A DNA stretch of 64,000 bases from Niastella sp. OAS944 (GTDB lineage Bacteria > Bacteroidota > Bacteroidia > Chitinophagales > Chitinophagaceae): positions 434,936 to 498,935 of the forward strand of contig JANUBW010000006.1 of NCBI GenBank assembly GCA_024809215.1, written 5' to 3'. A model generated the notes under the pieces. It saw only the letters and a program-made list of their open reading frames with translations, was not told where the DNA came from and did not search any database. Made by a program: the position numbers and the translations under genes. Shown in pieces: positions 44,818 to 54,038 of this stretch. Numbering within the stretch: the stretch's first letter is position 1; every line of letters starts with the position of its first letter.

Positions 44818-47800
44818 TTATTGATAAAGCCAAACACGCAACAGGGATATGAGCTGGTCAACATCAACGGGTTTGGTAATATAATCAGATGCGCCTGCCG
44901 CAATACATTTTTCCCGGTCGCCCGTCATGGCTTTTGCGGTAACTGCTATCACCGGCAGGTTACGGAACCTGGGCATAGTGCGCAGTTGTTTGGTGGTTTC
45001 ATAACCGTCCAGTTCGGGCATCATCATATCCATTAACACCATGTCGATCTTTGCATGGGCTTCCAGCTGGCGCAACGCTTCTTTGCCATCTATGGCGCTA
45101 ATAACGTTCATGCCATAGCTTTCAAGCGATTTGCTCAATGAAAATATGTTACGTACATCATCATCAACTACCAGCACCGTTTTGCCTTTCAATACTTCGC
45201 CGGTTTCTACTTTACGGGTACGGCGATACGAACGGCTTTCGGTTTGGTTTTCTTCAACAAGATGCAGGAACAGCGAAACCTCATCGAGTATGCGTTGGTA
45301 CGAGTGGGCTGTTTTCACCACTATTGAATCGGCATACTGTTTTATTTTTACTTCTTCGTTTTGCGACAGGTTCTTGCCGGTAAAGATAATGATGGGCACT
45401 TCTTCGAGCCCCGGCGTTTTTTTCACTTCTTCTAATGTGTCGTATGAGCGTTGAGCAGGAATGCCCATGTCGAGTATTACACAATCTACTTCCTGTTTGT
45501 TAAGCGATTTTATTCCTTCTTCTACCGTGTCTTTTATTTCAGACGCTACCTGGTGATTGCTGAGGAAAAATGCCAGCGCTTTGGCGTGTTGTGTATTCTC
45601 TTCAACGATCAATACTTTTTTCGGATGACGGTTCAATGCGCTTTCTATCTTCGAGAACATTTCGCCCAGCTTCTCAAACGCTACCGGTTTGTTAATGAAG
45701 TCAACGGCACCTTTCGAAAGGCTCTTGGTCTTTGCCTGGTAGGCCGACATAATATGCACCGGAATAGGACGGGTATTTACATCTGATTTCAATTCATCCA
45801 TAACCTGCCAGCCGCTAAGCACCGGTAATTGCAGATCGAGTAAAATACCTAGTGGAATGTATTGTTTGGCCAGCGCAATGCCTTCATCGCCCCGCACGGC
45901 TACAATACCTTTGTAACCTTTGGCGCGGGTATAATCGAGTAATGATTTTGCAAATGCGGTATCATCTTCTATTATCAATATCACTTTATCACCAGCTTCT
46001 ATGCTGCCGCGGTCGTCTTCAACAGGGGAGGGAATAACGGGTGACAGGAACTCGCTATCGCGCAAGGGCATGGTAATAGCTGGCTTTTCCGCCTGCTCCC
46101 TGGCAGGTATGGTATCGTTTGTAGCATTTGGTTGTTGGATCTTATTATTTTTTACCGCAGGAAGTATAAGGCTAAACTCGCTTCCCTTACCGGTTTCGCT
46201 GGTAAGTATAATTTCACCATTAAGCAATTGGGCCAGTTTGCGGCTAATGGAAAGTCCCAGCCCCGTGCCGCCATATTGCCTGCGTGTACTGCCATCTGCC
46301 TGTTGAAACGCTTCAAAGATGATGGCCTGTTTTTCTTCGGGAATACCAATGCCGGTATCCTTAACGGTGAACCAGAGATCGCCATCCTTCTTTTGAATGT
46401 TCATTTTTACGGAACCTTTTTTGGTAAACTTTAATGCGTTTGATAACAGGTTTCGTAATATCTGATTCAGTCGTAAGCGATCGGTTTCAATAGAAAGTGG
46501 CAGGTCGTTCTCCTGCTCAACAGTGAATTCTATTCCCTTTTCTGTTGCCAGCGGTTGAAACAGTGATTGCAGTTCTTTTGCCAGTTCGGGTATGCGAATA
46601 TCGGTGTACTCCAGCTCCATTTTACCGGCCTCTATCTTCGACAGGTCGAGTATTTCATCTATCAGTGTAAGCAATCCTTTGCCCGAGCTTTGAATTACGT
46701 TGGCATACTCAATTTGTTCGCTGTTTAAATTGCTGGTATGGTTTTCGGTAAGCAACCGCGATAATAATAAAATTGAATTGAGCGGTGTACGCAGTTCGTG
46801 GCTCATGTTGGCCAGAAACTCCGATTTGTATCTGGTGCTTTGGGCCAGCTCTTCGGCGCGGGCCTGTATTTCGAGGTTTCTTTCCAGTATCAGTTCATTC
46901 TTTTCTTCCAGCAGGCGGCTTCTTTCTTCCAGTTCCTGGTTGGCGTGTTGCAGTTCTTCCTGTTGTACCCGCAACTCTTCCTCGCTGGTTTGTAATTTCT
47001 CGGCCTGTGCTTCCAGTTCGGCGTTTATATTTTCCAGTTCGGTATGTTGTGCCTGTAATTCTTCCGATTGGGCTTGTGTTTCAGCCAACAGCTCATGCAG
47101 GCGCTGATGATCGCGGGCGCTGTGTATGGCCATGCCTATGTTATAACCGGCCAAACGTAAAAAGTCGAGCTTTACCTGGGTGTATGCATCAAGTGCAGCG
47201 ATCTCTATTACACCTTTCAGTTTGCTTTCATGAAATATGGGTATAGCCAGCAGTGAAGCGGGTTTTATTAATCCTCCTGTAAAGTCAACCAGTATTTGCG
47301 ATTCGGGAACATTTTCCAGGTATACCTGGCGGCCCGATTTTGCGCACTGACCCGCTATGCCTTCGCCAAAATGAATTCGTTCTTTTGCCAGTTGGTTCAC
47401 GGCAATACCGGCGGCAAATTTCAATTCTTCCTCATCTGAGCGAAGGTAAAATGCGCCTTGTATAGAACCGGTGTAACTGGTCACAAACTCTATAACATGG
47501 TAGCTAAGCACTTCCAGTTCTTTTTTGCCGATCATGATCTCGTTCAGTTGCGCAACCCCGGTTTGCAACCATTGCTGATCTTTCAGGTGGTTAAATGATA
47601 CGTGTAACGATTGCGTCATTCTGTTAAGTGAACCGGCAATACCGGCCAGCGCATCACTACCGGTGTCTTCTACCTGCACATCGTAATTACCGCCGGATAT
47701 TTCCGTTGCAATGTCATTTATAAGCTCAATGCGGCGCGAGATCTGTTCGTCTTTTTCCAGTAATTCTTTCTGCAGCGCGTCTCTTTTATTATGATCGCTT

Positions 47801-48402
47801 AGCACCCGCATAAACGAGATAATGGTTACCAGTATGCCCAGCAGGCAGGCTGCAATAATGAGTGTAGGAGTGCTGGTAGCAAAACGGTTCAGGTTTTGTG
47901 TTCTTATTTTTAACAAACCTTCTTCCCGGTCCTGAATACGTTTAACAATTACCCGCACACTATCCATATGCTCTTTACCAACTACCAGTAAGCTGTCGGG
48001 GATGATCTCATTATTCTTTTTTTTCTTTACCAGTTCACCCAGGAAATTCAAACGGGTAAGGGCCTGGCTTTTCAGCAGATCGCAATCGCGTTGTTGCAGA
48101 ATATTATCTGTAGTAAGGTTTTTTACATCATTTAACAGCAGGGTGGTGCGCTCCATGGCGTTATTGAAGGGATCGAGGAACTGGGGCTGGCCGGTTATCA
48201 GAAAACCGCGCTGACCGGTTTCTGCATCTACCAGGCTGGCTATTACCTTTTCCACTTTTTTCTGCACCTCGTTGGTATGATTTACCAGTTCGGCGCTGCT
48301 GAGCAAATTGGTAATGCTGATATATGACGCTACAGCACTTATAACGAGCAGTAACAAAGTAATACCATAACCAATGATGAGATTACGCTTAAAAGCATTC
48401 AT
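44818..48402 (-). CDS. CHASE3-HAMP-GAF hybrid histidine kinase with three receiver domains
   Basis: A 1194-residue kinase. Transmembrane helix (about 8-30), CHASE3 sensor (about 35-175, with E-T-G-Q-R-G-F-L-I-T-G), second transmembrane helix (about 180-200), HAMP (about 225-275), GAF (about 290-430), a glutamate-rich coiled coil (about 435-520), HisKA with M-S-H-E-L-R-T-P near 537, HATPase (about 640-765, G-T-G-L-G-L), then receivers from about 810, 935 and 1075, each with a phosphorylatable Asp (L-D-L-Q-L-P, L-D-M-G-I-P and M-D-M-M-M-P). This is the common Bacteroidota layout adjoining cheR. No output domain, so the signal must leave by phosphotransfer. Confidence 0.93.
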   Translation of the reverse strand: MNAFKRNLIIGYGITLLLLVISAVASYISITNLLSSAELVNHTNEVQKKVEKVIASLVDAETGQRGFLITGQPQFLDPFNNAMERTTLLLNDVKNLTTDNILQQRDCDLLKSQALTRLNFLGELVKKKKNNEIIPDSLLVVGKEHMDSVRVIVKRIQDREEGLLKIRTQNLNRFATSTPTLIIAACLLGILVTIISFMRVLSDHNKRDALQKELLEKDEQISRRIELINDIATEISGGNYDVQVEDTGSDALAGIAGSLNRMTQSLHVSFNHLKDQQWLQTGVAQLNEIMIGKKELEVLSYHVIEFVTSYTGSIQGAFYLRSDEEELKFAAGIAVNQLAKERIHFGEGIAGQCAKSGRQVYLENVPESQILVDFTGGLIKPASLLAIPIFHESKLKGVIEIAALDAYTQVKLDFLRLAGYNIGMAIHSARDHQRLHELLAETQAQSEELQAQHTELENINAELEAQAEKLQTSEEELRVQQEELQHANQELEERSRLLEEKNELILERNLEIQARAEELAQSTRYKSEFLANMSHELRTPLNSILLLSRLLTENHTSNLNSEQIEYANVIQSSGKGLLTLIDEILDLSKIEAGKMELEYTDIRIPELAKELQSLFQPLATEKGIEFTVEQENDLPLSIETDRLRLNQILRNLLSNALKFTKKGSVKMNIQKKDGDLWFTVKDTGIGIPEEKQAIIFEAFQQADGSTRRQYGGTGLGLSISRKLAQLLNGEIILTSETGKGSEFSLILPAVKNNKIQQPNATNDTIPAREQAEKPAITMPLRDSEFLSPVIPSPVEDDRGSIEAGDKVILIIEDDTAFAKSLLDYTRAKGYKGIVAVRGDEGIALAKQYIPLGILLDLQLPVLSGWQVMDELKSDVNTRPIPVHIMSAYQAKTKSLSKGAVDFINKPVAFEKLGEMFSKIESALNRHPKKVLIVEENTQHAKALAFFLSNHQVASEIKDTVEEGIKSLNKQEVDCVILDMGIPAQRSYDTLEEVKKTPGLEEVPIIIFTGKNLSQNEEVKIKQYADSIVVKTAHSYQRILDEVSLFLHLVEENQTESRSYRRTRKVETGEVLKGKTVLVVDDDVRNIFSLSKSLESYGMNVISAIDGKEALRQLEAHAKIDMVLMDMMMPELDGYETTKQLRTMPRFRNLPVIAVTAKAMTGDREKCIAAGASDYITKPVDVDQLISLLRVWLYQ

Positions 48403-48417
48403 CTTATTCCAAATGTT

Positions 48418-49680
48418 TTAATTTATTGAAACGCCAGTTGTATTGTTGCTTTGTTTAACCGGTAGCACAATGGTGAAGGTGGCGCCTTCGCCCTCTTTGC
48501 TTTTCACGCCAATAATGCCATTGTGTTTTTCTATGATCTTTTTTACAATAGCCAGGCCAATACCAGTGCCTTCATATTGTGTTTTTCCATGCAAACGTTG
48601 AAAGATCACGAAGATCTTATCTATATACGATTCATCGAGGCCAATGCCATTGTCCGAAATATCGATGCGTACATATGTTCCATTTTTATCGGGCACAGCT
48701 TCCAGCAATAGTTCGTTCACTGGCTCGCTTGATATATTTATAATGGGGCGGGTATCGGTTTTTGAGAACTTCAGCGCATTGCTTAACAGGTTCTGAAACA
48801 TTTGCCGCATTTGCCCGGGAATGGCTTCCAGCTCGGGAAGCTGGCTTACATTAATGACGGCCTGTTTTTCTTTTATGGTTATTTCCAGATCGGCCAGCGT
48901 GTCTTTTACTACATCATTTAAATTTACCAGGGTATAAAGCGAAACGGCAGATAGTTTTGAGTAACTTAATAATGCGTTGATCAAATTTCTCATCCTTTCT
49001 GAAGAGGTGATCACTTTCGACATTTCGAGTTTTGCTTCGGGAATGTCTTTCAGGTATTTTTCTTCTATGATCTTTATAAAGGTGATGATCTTACGCAGTG
49101 GTTCCTGCAGGTCGTGCGAGGCCAGGTACGCATATTGCGCCAGTTCTGCGTTCCTGTTCTCCAGGTCTTTGTTTAGTTGCAACAGGTCCCTGGTGCGTTC
49201 CTCTACTTTAAACTCCAGCAGCGAATTGATCTGCTCTACTTCCTGTTGCGATCTTTTTCTGATCTCAATTTCCCGGCGCAATGCTTCTTCTACCTGTTTC
49301 AACTCCTGCCGTTGCGTATACAGCCGGTGAAAGGTTTTTACTTTCATCAGCAACAGCTCATTGTCGAATGGTTTGGTGAGGTATTCAACGCCGCCCGAAT
49401 CGTATCCTTTGGCAATAAAACGTTTGTCGATGTTTACTGCCGAAAGGAAGATGATGGGTATATCCTTTGTTTTGTTAAGACCCGAAATGGCTTCCGCTAC
49501 TTCATAGCCATCCATGTCGGGCATTTGCACATCGAGGATTATTACGGAATATTCATTCTTTAAGATCTTTTTCAGTGCTTCTTCGCCCGAAGCGGCTGTG
49601 TCGGTTTCATAAGCGTATAATTGTAGTAATGATTTTAAAGAAAACAGATTCTCATATTTATCATCAACGATAAGGATCAT
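48418..49680 (-). CDS. Receiver-histidine kinase (REC-HK)
   Basis: A 420-residue soluble kinase. Receiver at residues 1-120 (L-I-V-D-D at the start, phosphoacceptor in I-L-D-V-Q-M-P-D-M-D-G), coiled coil (about 125-190), HisKA of the S-H-D-L-Q-E-P-L type near 197, HATPase (about 300-410, with N-G-I-G-L and G-T-G-I-G-L-A). No transmembrane segment. Encoded 15 bases before the triple-receiver kinase and 16 after the stand-alone response regulator, so the four genes form one phosphorelay operon. It probably takes phosphate or inhibition from its own receiver, which responds to a partner kinase. Confidence 0.92.
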   Translation of the reverse strand: MILIVDDKYENLFSLKSLLQLYAYETDTAASGEEALKKILKNEYSVIILDVQMPDMDGYEVAEAISGLNKTKDIPIIFLSAVNIDKRFIAKGYDSGGVEYLTKPFDNELLLMKVKTFHRLYTQRQELKQVEEALRREIEIRKRSQQEVEQINSLLEFKVEERTRDLLQLNKDLENRNAELAQYAYLASHDLQEPLRKIITFIKIIEEKYLKDIPEAKLEMSKVITSSERMRNLINALLSYSKLSAVSLYTLVNLNDVVKDTLADLEITIKEKQAVINVSQLPELEAIPGQMRQMFQNLLSNALKFSKTDTRPIINISSEPVNELLLEAVPDKNGTYVRIDISDNGIGLDESYIDKIFVIFQRLHGKTQYEGTGIGLAIVKKIIEKHNGIIGVKSKEGEGATFTIVLPVKQSNNTTGVSIN

Positions 49681-49696
49681 AGCAATTCAAAATGTT

Positions 49697-50152
49697 CTAA
49701 CAAACGATAAAACAGCTGATGTTTTTTTGAAGTGATTGTAAAGCTGCCGGCAGTTTTGCAACAGGTGTTTTTGCAATGGCCGTTAATAATGTGTTTAGTT
49801 CATTAATGCCCCAGGGCTTGGTGATAAAGGCCATCGCCCCCGTCATCATCGTTTCTTCAATATCTGTCGACTGCGATGAGGTAGTATACATAAGCACGGG
49901 CACCTGTTTTAATCTTTCATCATTTTTCAGATGTCTCAAACACTCCTTGCCATCCATACGGGGCATATTGATATCTAAAAAAATAAGACTTGGTAAATGA
50001 CCTTTGCTTCCACTCAAAAAGTCAATTGCGTCTTTTCCGTCATGCACGTAAAAGAGCTGAATTTTATCATCCACTTTCCGCAGGGTTTCCTGGAAAATAA
50101 TAATGTCGTCAATGTCATCATCAACGAGCAAAAAACTACGGGGCTGAATCAT
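49697..50152 (-). CDS. Stand-alone response regulator receiver protein
   Basis: A 151-residue single-domain receiver. Seen: acidic pocket L-V-D-D-D near residue 9-13, phosphoacceptor Asp in F-L-D-I-N-M-P near 60, conserved T and K positions (M-Y-T-T-S near 90 and F-I-T-K-P-W near 110), with a short C-terminal tail. This is the Bacteroidota Rcp1-like subtype that pairs with REC-HK or phytochrome-type kinases. First gene of the phosphorelay operon. No output domain; it likely acts as a shuttle or by protein contact. Confidence 0.92.
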   Translation of the reverse strand: MIQPRSFLLVDDDIDDIIIFQETLRKVDDKIQLFYVHDGKDAIDFLSGSKGHLPSLIFLDINMPRMDGKECLRHLKNDERLKQVPVLMYTTSSQSTDIEETMMTGAMAFITKPWGINELNTLLTAIAKTPVAKLPAALQSLQKNISCFIVC

Positions 50153-50463
50153 ATGAACAATTCCTGTGTTTATAAAAAATAATTATTATTTGAGCTTGGA
50201 ATCCCTGTTAGCTACAGGTATTTTTGGTCTATGTTATTGACCCTGCCTGCGGTCCCTTGTATTAACATAGCTTATATTCGTACAATCTACATTCCACAGG
50301 ATGTCGGGTAAAAAAATCCACAAAAGAAAGGTATTTTTAATGAACGATAACCCCATCATGGGTGCTTTTAAAGCTCTTTTAATGTGATGTTGCTTATTGT
50401 TATACAAACACTTAACGCCTGATTGTAATATGACGACAACTACAAATAATGTAATTTCACCCC
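50153..50463. other. 311-bp divergent gap
   Basis: No gene seen. On the plus strand TATTTTTG (50219-50226) matches the -7 consensus, with TTG 20 bases upstream (50196-50198). Just after it an inverted repeat, CTATGTTA (50229-50236) and TAACATAG (50263-50270), encloses an inner GACC/GGTC pair, so a transcript from this promoter would begin with a stem-loop about 230 bases before the SanA-like gene. Weak support overall. Confidence 0.35.
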
Positions 50464-51108
50464 ATGCGTAAAAGAAAGATCCTTTGGTTTAGCCTGTTAG
50501 CGCTTATCCCCATTTGCCTAATAACCGTTATTGCCTGTAACTATATTATCAATAAAACTGCAAAGGGTAAGTTGTTTACCGATGCCAAAACAATTCCGTT
50601 TAATAAAGTGGGTTTACTGCTTGGCACTTCTAAAAAGCTGCACTCTGGTTATGGCAACCTGTATTATAACTATCGCATTGAAGCTGCTACGCAATTGTTG
50701 AAAGAAGGAAAAATAAAATACCTTGTTATCAGTGGCGACAATAGCCGCAAGGAATACAGCGAGCCCGAAGATATGCGTGCCGATCTTATAGCTGCCGGTA
50801 TCGATTCTACTGTGATCTTCCTCGATTATGCCGGGTTCAGAACATTTGATTCTATGGTTCGCCTGAAGGAGATCTTCGGCCAGGATTCGGTGACCATTAT
50901 TTCACAACAGTTCCATAACGAACGGGCATTGTATATGGCGCGTAAAGAAGGCATTACAGCTATTGCCTTTAACGCGAAAGATGTAAGCGCTCATTATGGC
51001 TTTGTTACTCAAATGCGCGAAAAATTTGCGCGGGTAAAAGTGTTTGTCGATTACCTGCTGGGTAAAAAGCCAAAGTTCCTGGGCGAAAAAGTGATCATTC
51101 CTGCTTAA
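50464..51108 (+). CDS. SanA/YdcF-like DUF218 membrane-anchored protein
   Basis: A 214-residue protein with an N-terminal membrane anchor (about 7-27) and a DUF218 domain (about 40-195) with the V-G-L-L-L-G-T-S-K start and Y-L-V-I-S-G-D-N-S near residue 95-103. The E. coli SanA homologue affects envelope barrier function and vancomycin sensitivity at high temperature; the biochemical role of the fold is not settled. Its last 14 bases overlap the end of the convergent glutaminyl cyclase gene. Confidence 0.88.
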   Translation: MRKRKILWFSLLALIPICLITVIACNYIINKTAKGKLFTDAKTIPFNKVGLLLGTSKKLHSGYGNLYYNYRIEAATQLLKEGKIKYLVISGDNSRKEYSEPEDMRADLIAAGIDSTVIFLDYAGFRTFDSMVRLKEIFGQDSVTIISQQFHNERALYMARKEGITAIAFNAKDVSAHYGFVTQMREKFARVKVFVDYLLGKKPKFLGEKVIIPA

Positions 51109-51907
51109 GTTTTATCTGGTAAATGTGAGGCCAGTGTTTGCCGGTTACATATAGGGCGCCGCTGGTACTGTCGTACGCAATGCCATTCATTTCGCCACAA
51201 TTGGGTTTTGCCATAGCAGCTTTCATGGCCAGTGCACTGCAATCGAGTTTGCCCACCACTTTACCATCGGCCGGGTTTATTTTCACTATATGATCTGTTA
51301 CCCATACGTTGGCATAAATGTATCCTTTGATGTATTCAAGCTCATTCAGGCTGTCGCGCCGTGCGCCGTTCTCTGTTACCGGTAATCTTTTAACGGGTTT
51401 CAGCGTATTGGGGTTTAACCAGGTTAAGGTATCGGTACCATCGCTCATGATCAAATTTGTACCATCGGTAGTAAGTCCCCAGCCTTCTTTATTGGTATAC
51501 GTAAACTCACCGGTGCGTTTAAAGGTGTTGGCGTCATAAATAAACCCGGTTTTGTTCTTATAGGTAAGCTGGTACAATTTGTCTTTAAAGAAAACGATGC
51601 CCTCGCCAAAAAAGCTTGTATCTGTCAATTGCACCTTTTTAGTGAATTTACCGGTTTTCAGATCGCTGATGCCAATAAGTGATTTGCGGCTGGTATCGGG
51701 TGAACCCGTACTTTCAAATAACTGGCCGTTGTGCATCAACAGCCCTTCGGTGTACAGTGAATTATCGTGAAGGAAGTAATTTTCCTCGCTAAACTGAATG
51801 GCTGGTGTACCGGCGGGCACTGCTGAGCCAAATTCAGCATCTGTATCTTCCGAATTACAACTCCATAAAACCAAACCGCCCACCATGGCGAATAAAAGCG
51901 ACCGCAT
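51095..51907 (-). CDS. Glutaminyl-peptide cyclotransferase (bacterial/plant type), lipoprotein
   Basis: A 270-residue five-bladed propeller enzyme expected to cyclise N-terminal glutamine of exported proteins to pyroglutamate. Seen: lipoprotein signal with lipobox L-W-S-C near residue 16, Y-T-E-G-L near 53, F-F-G-E-G near 100, E-G-W-G-L-T near 142, and N-E-L-E-Y near 190 with N-V-W near 202, the conserved catalytic-face residues. Length is typical. In Bacteroidota with type IX secretion, many exported proteins have N-terminal Gln after signal cleavage, so a surface-processing role is reasonable. It has no operon partner. Confidence 0.9.
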   Translation of the reverse strand: MRSLLFAMVGGLVLWSCNSEDTDAEFGSAVPAGTPAIQFSEENYFLHDNSLYTEGLLMHNGQLFESTGSPDTSRKSLIGISDLKTGKFTKKVQLTDTSFFGEGIVFFKDKLYQLTYKNKTGFIYDANTFKRTGEFTYTNKEGWGLTTDGTNLIMSDGTDTLTWLNPNTLKPVKRLPVTENGARRDSLNELEYIKGYIYANVWVTDHIVKINPADGKVVGKLDCSALAMKAAMAKPNCGEMNGIAYDSTSGALYVTGKHWPHIYQIKLKQE

Positions 51908-52039
51908 ATTTAGAATTTAGTTCCAATAATAGCACTATCTGCTCAATTTTAAAATGCATTCTTGAACCAACCACTCATGTTCAAAGAAGGGTAAATTGTT
52001 CACTGATCGAATAATTGCTTTATTGAATAACCTTTTATT

Positions 52040-52047
52040 TATGTTTG
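52040..52047 (+). promoter_or_regulatory. -7 box of the second ECF sigma gene
   Basis: TATGTTTG matches TAnnTTTG exactly, 34 bases before the TTG start codon. The nearest TTG triplets stand 14 and 22 bases upstream, outside the usual 17-19, so the -33 element is uncertain. Confidence 0.45.
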
Positions 52048-52081
52048 TACTGTGATAGTTGTCTTTATTTTATAATAGTTA

Positions 52082-52657
52082 TTGAACCAAAACCCGTCAC
52101 ATACAGAAAAAGAATTGCTTATTGGCGTAGCTGCCGGCAATGAAGAGGCTTTTTCCCGGTTGGTGAATTTGTACCGGAACAAAGTGTTTTCTCATGCGCT
52201 TACGTTTGTAAAGAGTTACGAAGAGGCCGAAGAAATTACCCAGGATATATTTGTAAAAGTATGGGCGAACCGGCACCGGTTGCCCGAAGTGAAAGATTTT
52301 AAGAACTATCTTTTTATCCTCGGCCGCAACCATCTTGTATCGGCCATTAGAAAGAAAGTGATGGATACCATTTCCAATAATGACGAAGAAGATATCCCCG
52401 GCACCTTATTACTGCCCGATACCCAGGTTGAGTATAAAGAAACCTATCGCCATCTTATAAACGGGTTAGATCGCCTGCCGCCGCAACAGAAGGCGGTATT
52501 TACATTAAGCCGCATGGAAAACCTGAGCCATGCCGAAATAGGCGAACGGTTGGGTATTTCAAAAAGAACGGTGAAGTTTCACCTGGTTCAGGCCCTCAAT
52601 TTCCTGCGCGAATATTTACGTTACCCCGGGCTGTTGCTGATTGTTTGGCTATTTTAA
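52082..52657 (+). CDS. ECF RNA polymerase sigma factor, TTG start
   Basis: A 191-residue FecI-like sigma factor. Region 2 shows E-E-I-T-Q-D-I-F-V-K-V-W (about 56-67). Region 4 shows L-P-P-Q-Q-K-A-V-F-T-L-S and H-A-E-I-G-E-R-L-G-I-S (about 130-160). The frame has a stop six bases before TTG at 52082 and no ATG until codon 95, after region 2, so TTG is almost certainly the start. First gene of the second sigma-FecR-SusC-SusD-TlpA locus, 71 bases before fecR. Confidence 0.9.
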   Translation: MNQNPSHTEKELLIGVAAGNEEAFSRLVNLYRNKVFSHALTFVKSYEEAEEITQDIFVKVWANRHRLPEVKDFKNYLFILGRNHLVSAIRKKVMDTISNNDEEDIPGTLLLPDTQVEYKETYRHLINGLDRLPPQQKAVFTLSRMENLSHAEIGERLGISKRTVKFHLVQALNFLREYLRYPGLLLIVWLF

Positions 52658-52728
52658 AAATATTTTCATTTTACCCTGTCCCGGCAAGCTGCGTACCGCG
52701 TCTTTATTAATGATCCTAATTTTTACGA

Positions 52729-53988
52729 ATGAATGAACAAGCCTTTAAAGAGCTGTTAGACCAGTATATAACTGGCCGGCTCAGCCATGAAAACCAATCA
52801 ACGTTTGCCATGCTATTGGAAAAGCCCGAATACCAGGCTATGCTGGAAGCGGAGCTTGAACGCAGCTTTATGGATGATGAGTTTGAGGGTACCGAAACAG
52901 CGGAAAGAAAAGCGCGTTTGAACACCCTGATCTTTGAAAAGATAGCCGTTAAACCACAGGGGCCCGTTCACCGGGTACATTTCTTACGGCGAAGCTGGGT
53001 TAAGATAACAGCAGCTGCCGCCATACTGTTATTAATGGGTAGTGTGGCGTACTATAGCTGGCTAAAACCGGTAAAGAAAGAAACGGTTGCTTCATTAGGA
53101 CCGGCTGCCAATATATTACCTGGTGGCAATAAGGCAACCCTTACCCTGGGCGATGGCTCGGTGATCGTACTTGACAGTGCGGCCAATGGAGCCATTGCGC
53201 AACAAGGCAATTCACAAATTAAAAAAACGAAGAACGGAGAGCTGATTTACGCACAGACTCAAAATTCGGGCGGCCCACTCACCACTCACCACTCACCACT
53301 TGCTTTTAACACGCTAGCCACCCCGCGTGGCGGACAATACCAACTGGTTTTGCCCGATGGTAGTAAGGTATGGCTGAATGCGGTTTCATCGATCACGTAC
53401 CCAGCCAGCTTCACCGGCACAGAAAGAAGAGTGGAAATAACCGGCGAGGCCTACTTTGAAGTTACTCATAATAAAAAAATGCCTTTTGTGGTAACAGCAA
53501 ATGGCACAAATGTAACGGTGCTTGGTACTCACTTCAACGTAAACGCTTATGCCTATGAAAATGCCCGGCGGGTTACCCTGTTGGAAGGATCGGTAAAAGT
53601 GAGTCAATCGGCAATCGGTCCCGCCTCAAAGCGGGAGCAATCGGCAAATAATGCAGAGCGTTCAGTTGTCCTAAGACCAGGCGAGCAGGCTGTAATGGCG
53701 GTGGGCCATTCACCATTGACCATTGACCATTCACCAGACTTGGAACAAGCGGTAGCCTGGAAGAACGGCAAATTCAGCTTTGGTGAAACGGCCGATATAC
53801 ATAGTGTAATGAACCAGGTGGCCGACTGGTATAATGTGAATGTGGTTTATAAAGGCGCCACCAATAAACATATAAGTGGTACCATATCGCGCAATGTAAA
53901 CCTGGGCCTGCTGTTACAATTGCTTAAAACAACCGGTGTGGCCGATTTTAATGTGGAAGGGAAAACGGTTGAAGTAATAATGAACTAG
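52729..53988 (+). CDS. FecR-family anti-sigma regulator with repeat-derived insertions
   Basis: A 419-residue regulator, longer than the 340-residue FecR of the first locus. Cytoplasmic part about 1-85, transmembrane helix about 88-108 (I-T-A-A-A-A-I-L-L-L-M-G), FecR domain with L-P-D-G-S-K-V-W-L-N and I-T-G-E-A-Y-F-E-V, C-terminal DUF4974 (about 350-419). Extra length includes three low-complexity inserts encoded by 7-base repeats (around residues 183-192, 292-306 and 326-336), placed in linkers and not in core strands. Reading frame is kept, so the protein is probably functional. Upstream of susC by 117 bases. Confidence 0.92.
   Translation: MNEQAFKELLDQYITGRLSHENQSTFAMLLEKPEYQAMLEAELERSFMDDEFEGTETAERKARLNTLIFEKIAVKPQGPVHRVHFLRRSWVKITAAAAILLLMGSVAYYSWLKPVKKETVASLGPAANILPGGNKATLTLGDGSVIVLDSAANGAIAQQGNSQIKKTKNGELIYAQTQNSGGPLTTHHSPLAFNTLATPRGGQYQLVLPDGSKVWLNAVSSITYPASFTGTERRVEITGEAYFEVTHNKKMPFVVTANGTNVTVLGTHFNVNAYAYENARRVTLLEGSVKVSQSAIGPASKREQSANNAERSVVLRPGEQAVMAVGHSPLTIDHSPDLEQAVAWKNGKFSFGETADIHSVMNQVADWYNVNVVYKGATNKHISGTISRNVNLGLLLQLLKTTGVADFNVEGKTVEVIMN
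53277..53300. repeat. Heptamer repeat 1 inside fecR
   Basis: ACTCACC three times exactly (53277-53297) plus ACT. It encodes the odd segment P-L-T-T-H-H-S-P-L between two ordinary FecR motifs. Confidence 0.9.
53605..53644. repeat. Heptamer repeat 2 with hairpin inside fecR
   Basis: CAATCGG at 53605, 53612 and 53638. Between the second and third copies is a perfect 6-bp stem, TCCCGC (53619-53624) and GCGGGA (53631-53636). It encodes S-Q-S-A-I-G-P-A-S-K-R-E-Q-S-A, which looks like translated non-coding repeat. Confidence 0.85.
53706..53733. repeat. Heptamer repeat 3 inside fecR
   Basis: Four copies of CCATTSA (53706-53733). It encodes H-S-P-L-T-I-D-H-S-P, closely like the segment produced by repeat 1, which is CCACTCA in the same register. 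Confidence 0.9.
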
Positions 53989-53999
53989 ACAATTACCTA

Positions 54000-54038
54000 A
54001 AAACAAAAACCGCCTCGTGGTGAGAGACGAAGCGGCGG
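54000..54038 (-). terminator. Terminator-like hairpin in the fecR-susC gap, antisense to the operon (locus 2)
   Basis: The stem 54010-54018 with 54027-54035 (9 bp, one mismatch; an alternative 5+4 bp register also forms) is followed on the minus strand by TTTTTGTTTTT (54009-53999). Flanking genes are all on the plus strand. Position and polarity repeat those of the hairpin at 16660-16693 in the first SusC locus. Confidence 0.65.
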
